A DNA stretch of 64,000 bases from Geothrix sp. PMB-07 (GCF_030758935.1 NZ_CP132333.1:3782992-3846991), one strand, 5' to 3'. Numbered from the stretch's first letter, positions 44,914 through 54,047 are shown. Notes: generated by a model from the sequence alone, not told the origin. A program made the numbers and translations.

Positions 44914-45660
44914 TCAAGAGGAAACTTCTCGGCTGCCATCCCCGCGGCGCGCCAGGACGCGAAACAGGGTGATCGCCGCCGCGGCGGAAACGTTCAGGCT
45001 TTCGATGCCGCCGGGCATGGGAATGTGCAACAGCCCGTCGCACCGCTCCTGGATCTTGAGGTGCAGGCCTTCCCCTTCAGCGCCCATGACGAGCACCGTG
45101 GCGCGGTCAAAGGGTTCCTCAAGGTAATCCCGGCTCCCCTCACCCGCAGCCAGTCCGTAGATCCAGGCTCCCGCCTCCTTGAGGTCATCCAGGGCCCTTC
45201 CCAGGTTCACCACGCGGCACACAGGCACTCGTCCCGCGGTCCCGGCGCTGGCACGAACCACCGTCTCATTCACAGCGGCAGAGCGCCGCTCAGGCAGGAT
45301 CACACCATCCACGGCGGCGGCCGCGGCAGAACGGAGAATGGCTCCAAGGTTGTGGGGATCGGTGACACCATCCAAGGCCAGCAGCAGGGCTGCGTCCCCC
45401 TTCATCCGCACCGCTGCGGCCACATCCTCGAAGGCCGCATAGGCAAAGGGGCCGCCTTCCCCCAGCACGCCCTGATGCCGCTGGCCCTGGGCGCGGCGAT
45501 CCAGGCTTTCCATGGGCTCGCGATGGATGACCACACCTGCGGCACGGGCTTCGGAAATCAGCTTCGCCACCCGCCCGAAGGCGGCAGGCGCCACCCAGAG
45601 GGAATGCAGCTCCCCTCGGGCGACCGCCTCCTCGCAGGCGTGAGGGCCCAGAAAACGCAT
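44914..45660 (-). CDS. rlmB: 23S rRNA 2'-O-ribose methyltransferase, TrmH/SpoU family (RlmB-like)
   Basis: A 248-residue SPOUT methyltransferase. An N-terminal substrate-binding domain (MRFLGPHACEEAVARGELHSLWVAP) precedes the knotted catalytic domain. Its motifs are LALDGVTDPHNLGAILRSAAAA (motif 1 with Asn and Arg), VLVMGAEGEGL (motif 2) and IPMPGGIESLNVSAAAAITLF (motif 3). RlmB modifies G2251 of 23S rRNA; the SpoU family also includes tRNA enzymes, so the target is inferred. It begins directly after the upstream porin-like gene, with no gap. Confidence 0.9.
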   Translation of the reverse strand: MRFLGPHACEEAVARGELHSLWVAPAAFGRVAKLISEARAAGVVIHREPMESLDRRAQGQRHQGVLGEGGPFAYAAFEDVAAAVRMKGDAALLLALDGVTDPHNLGAILRSAAAAAVDGVILPERRSAAVNETVVRASAGTAGRVPVCRVVNLGRALDDLKEAGAWIYGLAAGEGSRDYLEEPFDRATVLVMGAEGEGLHLKIQERCDGLLHIPMPGGIESLNVSAAAAITLFRVLARRGDGSREVSS

Positions 45661-47028
45661 CTAGAACGTCTTCTTGTAGCCGAGGGCCATGATGTGGCCC
45701 ATGCCTTCCAGGCGCTGGCGGGTGCCCACCGGACGATAGCCTGCCGAACTCCACACACCATTCAGCCGAGAGGTGTCAAGATCCTCGCTCTGGCGGTACT
45801 GAAAGCCCAGATTCAGCTCGCCGCCCCACATCTTCCGCCCGAGCCCAGCAGAGAAAGCCGCCGTGCGGGACCCGCCCAGCAGGGGCTCAGTGGCGTTCTC
45901 CTGGACACTGCGCTGATCCAGCGAGAGTCCCCCGCGAAGGGTCCAGAACTTGCCCATCTCGACTTCCGCGGACAGGAATACACCCAGGTGGCTCTTCCCA
46001 CGTGGCAGTTCCCAGGGGGCGGAGACCGTTCCTGAAGGCGTCTGGATGGAGGCAAAAGCAGGCGTCTGCAGGCTCGCGGAGGTCCAGCGCAGATCAGCTT
46101 CCCAGGTCACCATGGGATTGAGGCGATGACGCACGCCGAACGTCGTTTGCGAGGGCAGTTCCAGGTTCCCCTGGCCTGCTGAAGCCTGGGATCCAGCCAG
46201 CATCGTTGCGACACGAGCGTTCGTCCCGAGCGGTGGTGCGCTCAGACCGTCATTGGCGTAGGCGCCAAGGGCGGCATCGCGCAATCCGGCTTTCAGGCTG
46301 GGTTCGCCCTTCAGGCCTGATTGGTGCGCGAAACCCAGGGTCCACCGGGGACTGAGCGCCCAGCGGGCCCCCAGCGAATAGCTCGGCACCACCTTGTTGC
46401 CGCTCTGCCCCACGCGCTGCTCCACCAGACCATTCACAGCATTGGTGCCCGAGGCAGGCACCCTGGGATCATTGGGCACATTCAAGCGCATCACGCTGCT
46501 GGATTCAAACGACAGACGCGCCACGCCCACACCGAAGCCCACGGAAATGTTCGGGTTGAGGGCCCAGGCCGCCTGGATTTCCATGCGCCGCGCGGAAAGA
46601 TCGATGGCATCGCCCAGGTAGCGGCTGGGGGCATCATCAGGCAGCTTGCCGTGGCGGAGGTAGGGCTCGTCCACCTTCAGACCCAAGGTCCAACCTGAAG
46701 CCATGCGAGTGGCAAAGCCGAAGGCGCCGATGGCGCGATTGCGATCTGTGCTGAAGCGCGATTTCAGATCTGATTCGAGGCTTTCCTGGAAGGAGGCCAT
46801 TTCCAACCCACCCGCCAAATAGAAGCCGCCCTTCTCTTTGAGGGAGGCCAGCAGGGAGGGATTGGTGGCCGCAGCTTCCAGGCTGTAACCGTAGGCCACC
46901 TGCGCGCCGCCACGGGCAATGCCAACCGGATCAGAGGCGGGCAAGGCCATGCTTTGGGCGGCGGCCGGAAGGGCGCACACGCCCAGCGCCAGACCCAGCC
47001 CCATCACTCCACGAACCACTTCGGCCAT
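45661..47028 (-). CDS. Outer-membrane transport protein, FadL/TodX (OmpP1) family
   Basis: A 455-residue outer-membrane beta-barrel with a signal peptide of about 25 residues ending PAAAQS. It shows the FadL-like hatch start (DPVGIARGGAQVAYGYSLEAAATNPSLLASL), which resembles the family's A-x-x-A-x-N-P-A/S motif. Many alternating amphipathic strands follow, each with aromatic ends (WTLGFAHQSGLKG, FWTLRGGLSLDQRS, LNLGFQYRQS). The C-terminus ends KKTF with terminal Phe, typical of barrel insertion. FadL proteins import long-chain fatty acids or hydrophobic compounds. The nearby aceA and its fatty-acyl regulator fit that idea, though the substrate is not shown. Confidence 0.8.
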   Translation of the reverse strand: MAEVVRGVMGLGLALGVCALPAAAQSMALPASDPVGIARGGAQVAYGYSLEAAATNPSLLASLKEKGGFYLAGGLEMASFQESLESDLKSRFSTDRNRAIGAFGFATRMASGWTLGLKVDEPYLRHGKLPDDAPSRYLGDAIDLSARRMEIQAAWALNPNISVGFGVGVARLSFESSSVMRLNVPNDPRVPASGTNAVNGLVEQRVGQSGNKVVPSYSLGARWALSPRWTLGFAHQSGLKGEPSLKAGLRDAALGAYANDGLSAPPLGTNARVATMLAGSQASAGQGNLELPSQTTFGVRHRLNPMVTWEADLRWTSASLQTPAFASIQTPSGTVSAPWELPRGKSHLGVFLSAEVEMGKFWTLRGGLSLDQRSVQENATEPLLGGSRTAAFSAGLGRKMWGGELNLGFQYRQSEDLDTSRLNGVWSSAGYRPVGTRQRLEGMGHIMALGYKKTF

Positions 47029-47151
47029 ACCCTACGCCTCCCGAGACACGCTTCTTGAATGATCCGAACCCGGGAAGGGTTCAAACCCAAGGCTCCAGGA
47101 TCGCCAAAAGATCACGATTCACCAAGCGAAGTGTTCCAACCCGATTCCCGG

Positions 47152-47442
47152 TTAGTGTTCCGATTCCCCCATGAACCGCACCAGCAGGCGATCCACCAGT
47201 TCCCAGATCTCCAGGAGGGCCGCCAGGCACATCGCCAGGCCGATGCCCAGGGCCACGGACCGGCCCCAGGGGCCGATGACGGCCCGGCAGAACGTGGGCC
47301 AGTGCCAGAGGGCCGTGGGCAGCTTCAGCCGCCCGTAGAACGCCAGCGTGGACAAAAGCATCCCACCCCAAAGCAGGTAGAAGAATCTGAGCGCTCGCAG
47401 GAGGACGTCCCAGGCGAAGGGACGGGGGCGGGAAACAGGCAT
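47152..47442 (-). CDS. Small membrane protein of unknown function
   Basis: The 96-residue product from ATG at 47442 (MPVSRPRPFAWDVLLRALRF) has two hydrophobic segments (FFYLLWGGMLLSTLAFYG and VALGIGLAMCLAALLEIWEL) with short polar ends. An in-frame start at 47523 would overlap the TSUP gene by 22 bases and add 27 residues. No family was recognised. It follows the TSUP transporter on the same strand and may be co-transcribed. Confidence 0.6.
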   Translation of the reverse strand: MPVSRPRPFAWDVLLRALRFFYLLWGGMLLSTLAFYGRLKLPTALWHWPTFCRAVIGPWGRSVALGIGLAMCLAALLEIWELVDRLLVRFMGESEH

Positions 47443-47501
47443 GGAGGGACCAGCATAACCGGGGAAGGGGGAAACGCCGCCCGGAAGGTGGCGCCCCACG
47501 A

Positions 47502-48275
47502 TCACCCGTGGAGCGTCTGCCATCCGAGGCGGAGGATCAGCGCCGCCACCACCGCAATGAACACACCCCGGACCCAGCCACTGCCCTTGTTGAGGGCCAC
47601 ATGGGCTCCCAGGTAGCCCCCCACCCCATTGGCCACCGCCATGCCCAGGGCCACGGAGGGAATCCAGCTGCCCTGCCAGACGAAAAGCCCCATGGCCGTG
47701 AGATTCGAGGCCCAGTTCACACTCTTGGCCATGGCCGAGGCCCGCAGGAAATCAAAGCCCAGGATGGCCACGAAGAGGAAGATCAGCAGCGATCCCGTGC
47801 CCGGGCCAAAGAAACCATCGTAGAAGCCCAGGGCCGCCGCGATGAGCGCCGCCAGCCCACGCTGATGCCCCAGCCCATAGCGCGGGGCATGCAGCTGCCC
47901 CAGATCCGGCTTGAGCAGGGTGAAGGCCAGCATGGCCACCAGCAACGCCAGCATCACGGGCCTCAGAAAGTCGCCATGCACCCGGTAAGTGAGCCAGACC
48001 CCGAAGCAGGCGCCTGCGGCCGAAGCCAGTACGGGGCCGATCATCTCCCGCCAGGCGAGGGTGCCCGAGCGCAGGAATTTCCCCGCGGCCATGGTGGTGC
48101 CCGTGCAGGCCACCACCTTGTTGGTGCCAAGCAGGGTCGGCAGGGGCGTACCCGCAGGTAGGGCGATCATGAGCGCGGGCACGGTGATGAGCCCACCCCC
48201 GCCCACGATGGCGTCGATGAACCCCGCCAACAGCGCGGCGAGCATGAGCAAAAGGAGGGTAGGCAGCGAGAGCAT
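47502..48275 (-). CDS. Sulfite exporter TauE/SafE (TSUP) family membrane transporter
   Basis: A 257-residue inner-membrane protein with about eight helices and the TSUP signature near the N-terminus (LLAGFIDAIVGGGGLITVPALM). It has a second repeat (YDGFFGPGTGSLLIFLFVAILGFDFLRASAMAKSVNWASN). Family members export or import sulfur-containing anions or organic acids; the substrate cannot be assigned. It lies between the frr terminator and a small membrane-protein gene. Confidence 0.88.
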   Translation of the reverse strand: MLSLPTLLLLMLAALLAGFIDAIVGGGGLITVPALMIALPAGTPLPTLLGTNKVVACTGTTMAAGKFLRSGTLAWREMIGPVLASAAGACFGVWLTYRVHGDFLRPVMLALLVAMLAFTLLKPDLGQLHAPRYGLGHQRGLAALIAAALGFYDGFFGPGTGSLLIFLFVAILGFDFLRASAMAKSVNWASNLTAMGLFVWQGSWIPSVALGMAVANGVGGYLGAHVALNKGSGWVRGVFIAVVAALILRLGWQTLHG

Positions 48276-48289
48276 CGAGGCGAAGGCCT

Positions 48290-48318
48290 AAAAAGCTGCG
48301 GCCCGCGAAGGGCCGCAG
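48290..48318 (-). terminator. Intrinsic terminator after frr
   Basis: CTGCGGCCC and GGGCCGCAG form a 9-bp stem with a 5-base loop (48296-48318). On the minus strand it is followed by CTTTTT. It lies 22 bases after the frr stop. Confidence 0.85.
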
Positions 48319-48340
48319 AAACCAGAAACAGGCTATCCCC

Positions 48341-48916
48341 TTAGACCTTCAGAATCTCGACCTCTTTATGCTTCATGGCCTCGTCGATCTCTTTGATGTG
48401 AAGGTCCGTCAGCTTCTGGATGTCATCCAGGGCCTTCTTGGCCGCATCTTCGGAAAGCGGGGCCTCCTTGATCTTCTCAAGCTTCTTCACGTCCTCATTG
48501 GCATCCCGGCGGATGTTGCGCACACCAGTCTTGATCTCCTCGCCCAGGCGATGCAGCACCTTCACCAGTTCCCGGCGGCGCTCTTCGGTGAGCATGGGGA
48601 TGGGCAGGCGGATGACGTTGCCATCGTTGCCAGGGTTGATGCCCAGCTCGGATTTCAGGATGGCGGTCTCGATGGCCTTGATGGCGCTCTTGTCGAAGGG
48701 CTGCACCACCAGCATCCCAGCCTCGGGCACGGACACTGTGGCCATCTGATTCACGGGCACCACGGATCCGTAGTACTCGACATGGACGTTGTCCAGCAGG
48801 CTGGCGTTGGCGCGACCCGTGCGGATGGTGGTCATCTCCTTCTTCAGGGCTTCCACGGACGAATGCATCCGGCGCTTGGCTTCCTGGAGGATGGTGTCGG
48901 GAGTCGGGATGGACAT
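48341..48916 (-). CDS. frr: Ribosome recycling factor
   Basis: A 191-residue factor that splits post-termination ribosomes with EF-G. It has the three-helix bundle sequence: RRMHSSVEALKKEMTTIRTGRANASLLDNV, then YYGSVVPVNQMATVSVPEAGMLVVQPFDKSAIKAIE and a long C-terminal helix (EERRRELVKVLHRLGEEIKTGVRNIRRDANE). Length is typical (about 185). The usual upstream partners tsf and pyrH are absent from the window. A divergent hydrolase gene starts about 100 bases away. Confidence 0.97.
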   Translation of the reverse strand: MSIPTPDTILQEAKRRMHSSVEALKKEMTTIRTGRANASLLDNVHVEYYGSVVPVNQMATVSVPEAGMLVVQPFDKSAIKAIETAILKSELGINPGNDGNVIRLPIPMLTEERRRELVKVLHRLGEEIKTGVRNIRRDANEDVKKLEKIKEAPLSEDAAKKALDDIQKLTDLHIKEIDEAMKHKEVEILKV

Positions 48917-49017
48917 GATGACCTCACTTGTACAGCCTTCACTTTATACCGCAGGGGACGGTCCGCCGCAGGCTCCCCCCTGCGTGCTAGAGTGGGGGCA
49001 CTTCCCCCGAGGTACCC

Positions 49018-49881
49018 ATGCGCACCCTCCGCCTGTTGGCCCCTTTGGCATCCCTGGTCCTCATCCCTGCATGGGCCGCCGCCCCGGCTTCCACCGAGAT
49101 GGCCATCACCAGCGCCGACGGCTTCGCCCTCAAGGGCACGCTCACGCTGCCAACCGCCAAGGGCAAGGTTCCGGTGGTCATCCTGGCCCATCAATTCGGC
49201 TCCAATCGTTCCGGCTGGGCGCCCCTGGCGGATCGCTTGGCCGCCCGTGGCATCGGCACCCTGGCCCTGGACCTGCGGGGCCACGGAACCAGCACCCAGA
49301 AGAACGGCGCGCCACTGGCCGTAACCCCGAACCTGCCGGCCTCGGCCAAGGCGGTGGGGTTGGATCAGATCCCGGCCGACCTCGCCAAGGCCGCCACTTG
49401 GCTCCGCAAGCAGCCCGGCGTGGATGGTCGCCGCATCGGCCTGGCGGGCGCCAGTCTGGGCGCGTTCTCCGCGCTGCTGGCCACCCACGACGTCCACGCC
49501 CTCGCCGTGCTTGGTCTCAGCCCCGCAGGCAACGTGGCCTTTGGCGACGCAGCCAAGGAGCACCTGAAGCATGCGGTGCTCAAAGGCCGCGCCTCCACGC
49601 TGATCCTCACGTCTTATGGCGATAAGGAATCCACGGAGAACGCCACCTCCCTGAAGGATCTGCCCGGCGTCACCCTGAGCGCCGTCGATGGCGAGGCCCA
49701 TGGCTTCGACTTCCTCAAGGACCGCGCCGACCTCATGGCCGTCTTCTTCGGCGAATACCTCACCTACCACCACACGGGGAAGACATACGCCGCTGCCGCT
49801 GCCAAGCCTGCCAGCACCCCGAAAAACGTCATCAACGAGCAGACTCTGGCAGAGCGCGCCAAGGGTGAGGCCCCGAAGTAG
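49018..49881 (+). CDS. Secreted alpha/beta hydrolase (dienelactone hydrolase-like)
   Basis: A 287-residue protein with a signal peptide (MRTLRLLAPLASLVLIPAWAAA). The alpha/beta-hydrolase core contains KVPVVILAHQFGSNRSGWAPLADRLAARG and a GTLALDLRGHG strand. The nucleophile elbow GASLGAF supplies the catalytic Ser, and the late EAHGFDF supplies the likely His. It resembles DLH- or BAAT-type hydrolases and periplasmic esterases. The C-terminal tail (about 35 residues) is Ala/Pro/Lys-rich and non-conserved. The ATG follows GAGG by about seven bases. The natural substrate is unknown. Confidence 0.82.
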   Translation: MRTLRLLAPLASLVLIPAWAAAPASTEMAITSADGFALKGTLTLPTAKGKVPVVILAHQFGSNRSGWAPLADRLAARGIGTLALDLRGHGTSTQKNGAPLAVTPNLPASAKAVGLDQIPADLAKAATWLRKQPGVDGRRIGLAGASLGAFSALLATHDVHALAVLGLSPAGNVAFGDAAKEHLKHAVLKGRASTLILTSYGDKESTENATSLKDLPGVTLSAVDGEAHGFDFLKDRADLMAVFFGEYLTYHHTGKTYAAAAAKPASTPKNVINEQTLAERAKGEAPK

Positions 49882-49908
49882 CAGGTTTTCGGCCCGTCCG
49901 AACAGACC

Positions 49909-49935
49909 AAGGGCGGCTCCCTCCGAGCCGCCCTT
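49909..49935. terminator. Bidirectional terminator between hydrolase and aceA
   Basis: AAGGGCGGCTC and GAGCCGCCCTT form an 11-bp perfect stem with a 5-base loop. A T-rich stretch (GCTGTTGTTGG) follows on the plus strand. It separates two convergent genes. Confidence 0.75.
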
Positions 49936-49954
49936 GCTGTTGTTGGTCCCCAGA

Positions 49955-51229
49955 TTAGTGGAACTGCTGGGCCTCCGTGGAACCCACCAACGCCAACGTG
50001 GAAGCCAGACCGCCACTGATGGCCTGGGCCACTTCGTCGAAGTACCCGGTGCCCACCTCGCGCTGGTGCTTGGTGGCCGTGTAGCCCTTCTCTTCCGAGG
50101 CGAACTCCGCCTCCTGCAGCCGGGCGTAGGCGGTCATGTGCTCGGTGCGGTAGGCGCTGGCCAGTTCAAACATGCCGTGGTTGAGGCTGTGGAAGCCCGC
50201 CAGGGTGATGAACTGGAACTTGTAGCCCATGGCGTTCAGCTCCTTCTGGAAGGTGGCGATCTCCTCATCTGAGAGCTTCTTCTTCCAGTTGAAGGAGGGC
50301 GAGCAGTTGTAGGCCAGCATCTTGCCGGGGAACTCGGCGTGGACCCCCTCGGCGAACTCGCGTGCCTCCTTCAGGTCTGGCGTGGAGGTCTCGCACCAGA
50401 TGAGGTCGGCATAGGGCGCGTAGGCCTTGGCCCGGGCGATGGCCATCTGGACGCCACCGGTGATGCGGTGGAAGCCCTCGGGCGTGCGCTCGCCGGTGAG
50501 GAAGGGCTTGTCCCGGTCGTCGATGTCCGACGTGATCAGGCGGGCCGAGTCCGCATCGGTGCGGGCGATGATGAGGGTGGGCGCGTCCATGACATCCGCC
50601 GCCAGGCGAGCTGCCACCAGGGTGCGGATGAAGTGGGCGGTGGGAATGAGGACCTTGCCGCCGAGGTGGCCGCACTTCTTCTCGCTGGACAGCTGATCCT
50701 CGAAGTGGACGCCGGCCGCGCCTGCCTCGATCATGCCCTTCATGAGCTCGTAGGCGTTGAGGGGGCCGCCGAAACCGGCCTCGGCGTCGGCCACGATGGG
50801 CAGGAACCAGTCACGGGTGATGCCGCCCTCGCCATGCTCCACCTGATCCGCCCGCTGCAGGGCGCCGTTCAGACGCTTGACCAGGGCCGGCACCGAGTTG
50901 GCCGGATAGAGGCTCTGGTCCGGATAGGTCTGGCCTGAGAGGTTGGCATCCGCCGCCACCTGCCAGCCCGAGCAGTAGATGGCCTTGAGGCCCGCCTTGG
51001 CCATCTGCACCGCCTGCCCGCCACTAAGGGCGCCCAGGGCGCGGGTGGGCTCGTCGTTCTGGAGCAGCTTCCAGAGCTTGCGGGCACCCATGAGGGCCAG
51101 GGTGTGCTCGATGCGGATGCTGCCGCGAAGCTTCTTCACCGTCTCAGCGGTGTAGGGCCGGGTGATGCCCTCCCAGCGCTGGGCGGTGAAATCATCTTCG
51201 ACAGGGGGGATGGGGAAACGGGGGGTCAT
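49955..51229 (-). CDS. aceA: Isocitrate lyase
   Basis: First enzyme of the glyoxylate shunt, splitting isocitrate to glyoxylate and succinate. The 424-residue length is typical of bacterial enzymes. Motifs include [61 protein letters not shown] and the catalytic loop KKCGHLGG with its Cys. [12 protein letters not shown] follows. No malate synthase is in the window. A ScfR/RamB-type regulator is divergently transcribed from the same intergenic region, which suggests acetate- or acyl-CoA-responsive control. Confidence 0.97.
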   Translation of the reverse strand: MTPRFPIPPVEDDFTAQRWEGITRPYTAETVKKLRGSIRIEHTLALMGARKLWKLLQNDEPTRALGALSGGQAVQMAKAGLKAIYCSGWQVAADANLSGQTYPDQSLYPANSVPALVKRLNGALQRADQVEHGEGGITRDWFLPIVADAEAGFGGPLNAYELMKGMIEAGAAGVHFEDQLSSEKKCGHLGGKVLIPTAHFIRTLVAARLAADVMDAPTLIIARTDADSARLITSDIDDRDKPFLTGERTPEGFHRITGGVQMAIARAKAYAPYADLIWCETSTPDLKEAREFAEGVHAEFPGKMLAYNCSPSFNWKKKLSDEEIATFQKELNAMGYKFQFITLAGFHSLNHGMFELASAYRTEHMTAYARLQEAEFASEEKGYTATKHQREVGTGYFDEVAQAISGGLASTLALVGSTEAQQFH

Positions 51230-51380
51230 GGGGCACCTCGAAATGGGTTATGGGTGGCGTGATGTCAAAGATTGACTTATTCTGGTTCGAGTCAATGAAC
51301 AACTGATTTGATAGGGGTTGAATTGAAAATTTCAGTCAATTCGCTTTGTGGATTTTGTAAACATCTGTAAACGAGGCCCC
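51230..51380. promoter_or_regulatory. Divergent aceA / ScfR-type regulator control region
   Basis: An AT-rich 150-base region in GC-rich surroundings. It contains ATTGACT...AGTCAAT arms of 7 bp at 51271-51296 and a further AGTCAAT at 51334-51340. A direct repeat of TGTAAAC lies at 51356-51362 and 51366-51372, ten bases apart and just before the regulator gene. RamB of Corynebacterium binds a TTTGCAAA-type site; TTTGTAAAC is similar. Operator function is inference. Confidence 0.5.
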
Positions 51381-52823
51381 ATGCCCTCAGCCGCCCCCAC
51401 CAAGCCCGCCGCCCGCCTCGGCGCCAAGATCCGCCTCCTCCGCCGTCAGGAGGGCCTGAGCCAGGTCCAGCTGGCCGAATCGCTGGGCATCAGCCCCAGC
51501 TACCTGAACCTCATCGAGGGGAACAAGCGGCCGCTCACAGCGCCCCTGCTCATCCGCCTGGCCCAGCAGTTCAAGTTGGACTTGAAGGCCTTGGCCCCGG
51601 AGGAAGACCAGCGGCTGTCGGATGACCTCATGGAGGTCTTCGGCGATCCGCTCTTCGAGCCCATGGGTTTGCAGGCGCAGGATGTGCGTGAGCTGGTGCA
51701 GAACAACCCCCAGCTGGGCCGGGCGGTCTTCGAGTTGTACCGGGCCTATCAGCATTCCCAGGACAGCCTCGACACCCTGTCGGCCAAACTCAGCGATGGC
51801 CAAGGCTTCGACCCCGAGGCCACACGCCTGCCCTCGGAAGAGGTGGGCGACTTCATCCAGCAAGCCATGAACCACTTCCCGGAGCTGGAGACCGCCGCCG
51901 ATGCCCTGTGGGCCACTGCCAACCTCGAGCCGGACCAGCCCTACCCTGGCCTCCTAGCCGTCATTGAGACCAGGGGCATCACGGTCCGCATCCACCGGGT
52001 GTCCGAAGGCCCGGGGCTGCTGCGCCGCTTCGATCCGGACCGCCGGCTGCTCAGCCTCTCGGAACTGCTGCCCCAGCGCAGCCGCACCTTCCAGCTGGCC
52101 CACCAGCTGGCCCTGCTCGATCACAGCGATCTTCTGGAGCGCCTCACCACCCACCCGCTGCTGCGCACCAGCGGCTCCCGGGCCCTGGCTCGGGTGGCGC
52201 TGGCCAACTACTTCGCCAGCGCCGTGCTGATGCCCTACGAGCGCTTCCTGCGTGCCGCCAAGCTGGAGCGCTACGACATCGACATCCTTGCCAGGCGCTT
52301 CCAGGCCAGCTTCGAGCAGGTCTGCCACCGCCTCACGACGCTGCGCCGTCCCGGTGCCGAGGGCGTGCCCTTCCACTTCCTGCGTCTGGATATCGCCGGA
52401 AACATCTCGAAGAGCTTCTCCGCCTCGGGCATCCGCTTCGCGCGCTTCAGCGGCGCCTGTCCGCGGTGGAACGCCCATGCGGCCTTCCTCACACCAGGCC
52501 TCATCCGCACCCAGATCAGCGAAATGCCCGACGGCCGCAAGTACTTCTGCATCGCCCGCACCCTGCAGAAGGACACCGGCGGCTACCGCGGCCAGCACGC
52601 CATGCAGGCCGTGGGCCTGGGCTGCGACATGGGCCACGCGAAGGAGCTCATCTATGCCGACGGCCTGCGGCTGGACCAGCCACCCGTGCCCATCGGTGTG
52701 ACCTGCCGACTCTGCGAGCGCACCGACTGCGAGCAGCGCGCCTTCCCGCCCCTGCAGCAGGCCTTCAAGGTGGAGGAGAACCTCCGACGGACCAGTTTCT
52801 ACGCCCGCATCGAGGGAAGCTGA
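51381..52823 (+). CDS. XRE-family transcriptional regulator, ScfR/RamB type
   Basis: A 480-residue DNA-binding regulator. An N-terminal XRE helix-turn-helix (KIRLLRRQEGLSQVQLAESLGISPSYLNLIEGNKRPL) is followed by a central region related to the ImmA/IrrE-like part of RamB. Its metalloprotease HExxH motif appears lost (FQLAHQLALL). The C-terminal short-chain fatty acyl regulator domain ends with the Cys motif GVTCRLCERTDCEQRAFPPL. In actinobacteria RamB controls aceA and aceB; here the gene faces aceA directly. ATG at 51381 is chosen since the HTH domain begins soon after; an in-frame upstream start at 51348 is possible. Confidence 0.9.
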   Translation: MPSAAPTKPAARLGAKIRLLRRQEGLSQVQLAESLGISPSYLNLIEGNKRPLTAPLLIRLAQQFKLDLKALAPEEDQRLSDDLMEVFGDPLFEPMGLQAQDVRELVQNNPQLGRAVFELYRAYQHSQDSLDTLSAKLSDGQGFDPEATRLPSEEVGDFIQQAMNHFPELETAADALWATANLEPDQPYPGLLAVIETRGITVRIHRVSEGPGLLRRFDPDRRLLSLSELLPQRSRTFQLAHQLALLDHSDLLERLTTHPLLRTSGSRALARVALANYFASAVLMPYERFLRAAKLERYDIDILARRFQASFEQVCHRLTTLRRPGAEGVPFHFLRLDIAGNISKSFSASGIRFARFSGACPRWNAHAAFLTPGLIRTQISEMPDGRKYFCIARTLQKDTGGYRGQHAMQAVGLGCDMGHAKELIYADGLRLDQPPVPIGVTCRLCERTDCEQRAFPPLQQAFKVEENLRRTSFYARIEGS

Positions 52824-52832
52824 GCCGGGGTT

Positions 52833-53903
52833 TTAACGTCGCCCCAGCCGCGCCGCCGGTTCTTCGATCCAGCGGTGGGCCAGGGCCGCACCCAGAATCG
52901 CCAACCCCAGGGCCAGGCTGAAACCCGGGTTACCCGTCACGTGGGGTGCCACCAGTTTCATGGTGAAGGGGTGCAGAAGGTAGAGGCCGAAACTCCAGTC
53001 GCCCAGCTTGGCGAGCGCCTTCCCCACCCGACCTGGCTCGCCATTCTGTGTGAAGGCCGCCAGGGCCACGAGAAGGGTGATGACAAGCAGGTAGCGGTAG
53101 CGCAGCCAGCCCGTCAGCGCGACCAGGTGATCGAAGAACTGCGGCGTGGGCTTCAGCAGCAGCCACAGCATGGGCAGGGCGAGGAGCAGCGCCACCTTGG
53201 GATTCAAGCGCTCTTCGGTGACCGCATGCAAACCTGCCAACAGACCGCCCCAGGCCAGGAGGAAGAGTTGGTTGGGGGCCAGGACGTAGCTGTGGAATCG
53301 ATTCCAGGGTTCCTGGGCCATGACGCCATGCAGGGTGGGTGGAAGGCTCCACAGCCAGAGCCCCAGGGCCAAGGTCGCCAGAAACCAGAGTCCTCCCTTC
53401 TCCCGCAACCAGGCCAGGGCTGGGTAGGCGAAGTAGAGCAGGGCCACCAGACCCACGTACCACCCGCCGGTGACCAGCGCGTGGTTGGGATGGATGGCCC
53501 CGAAGGTGAGGGTCAGGTTTTCCAGGATGAAGCGCCAGGAAGGATCGGGCCCCATGCCCAGGTGGAAGGCCACGTTCAGGAGACAAGCCAGGTAGAAGAT
53601 GGGCGCCAGGCGCAGGAAACGCCGCAGCCAGAAGCGGCCCAAGCCTTCTTTTTGAATGCGCGGCCAGGAGGCCGTGCGAAACAGCAGGAAGCCGCTCAGC
53701 ACGAAAAAGGCCGACACCCCGTAATTCCCCAGCTTCGCGAAAGCCATGTTCTGCCCGGAACCGGATCGCGTCAGATCGAACCACACGCTGAGGTGGTACG
53801 CGGCGACGCAAAGCGCCAGGATGCCTCTCAGCGGATCGAGCCAGCCGATGCGGGTGACCTTGCTCGGTTCAGTCGCCACGGGCACTCCGGCCAGGAACGT
53901 CAT
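52833..53903 (-). CDS. Acyltransferase family 3 membrane protein (OafA-like)
   Basis: A 356-residue protein with about ten membrane helices and the acyltransferase-3 signature. It opens with RIGWLDPLRGILALCVAAYHLSVWF, where the R and H are conserved, and continues NYGVSAFFVLSGFLLFRT and FWLRRFLRLAPIFYLACLL. It ends GLYLLHPFTMKLV and RWIEEPAARLGRR. These enzymes O-acetylate cell-surface glycans using cytosolic acetyl-CoA. ATG at 53903 is preferred; a TTG five codons upstream is in frame. It is not adjacent to the main polysaccharide locus. Confidence 0.88.
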   Translation of the reverse strand: MTFLAGVPVATEPSKVTRIGWLDPLRGILALCVAAYHLSVWFDLTRSGSGQNMAFAKLGNYGVSAFFVLSGFLLFRTASWPRIQKEGLGRFWLRRFLRLAPIFYLACLLNVAFHLGMGPDPSWRFILENLTLTFGAIHPNHALVTGGWYVGLVALLYFAYPALAWLREKGGLWFLATLALGLWLWSLPPTLHGVMAQEPWNRFHSYVLAPNQLFLLAWGGLLAGLHAVTEERLNPKVALLLALPMLWLLLKPTPQFFDHLVALTGWLRYRYLLVITLLVALAAFTQNGEPGRVGKALAKLGDWSFGLYLLHPFTMKLVAPHVTGNPGFSLALGLAILGAALAHRWIEEPAARLGRR

Positions 53904-53930
53904 GCACAGGTTCTTCAATCGGGAAGTTCA

Positions 53931-54026
53931 ATCCACAGATTACACAGATTGCACAGAGTGAAGACGCGCCTTGAGGGCGGCTGAGACGCAGGCCGACGGC
54001 CACTTAATCTGTGCGAATCTGTGGAT
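53931..54026. repeat. REP/MITE-like palindromic intergenic element
   Basis: ATCCACAGATTACACAGATT (53931-53950) is nearly the complement of the sequence at 54006-54026. Each arm contains two CACAGATT-like units. Between them is a GC-rich spacer of about 55 bases. Similar CACAGATT palindromes are spread through many bacterial genomes, but other copies cannot be checked here. Confidence 0.65.
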
Positions 54027-54047
54027 CCAATGCATGGTGCTTGAACG

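Noticed and set aside
48844-50016. A 390-codon minus-strand frame opposite the secreted hydrolase
   Set aside because: It overlaps frr and the hydrolase in antisense, has Gly/Gln/Glu-rich shadow composition and no recognisable domain.
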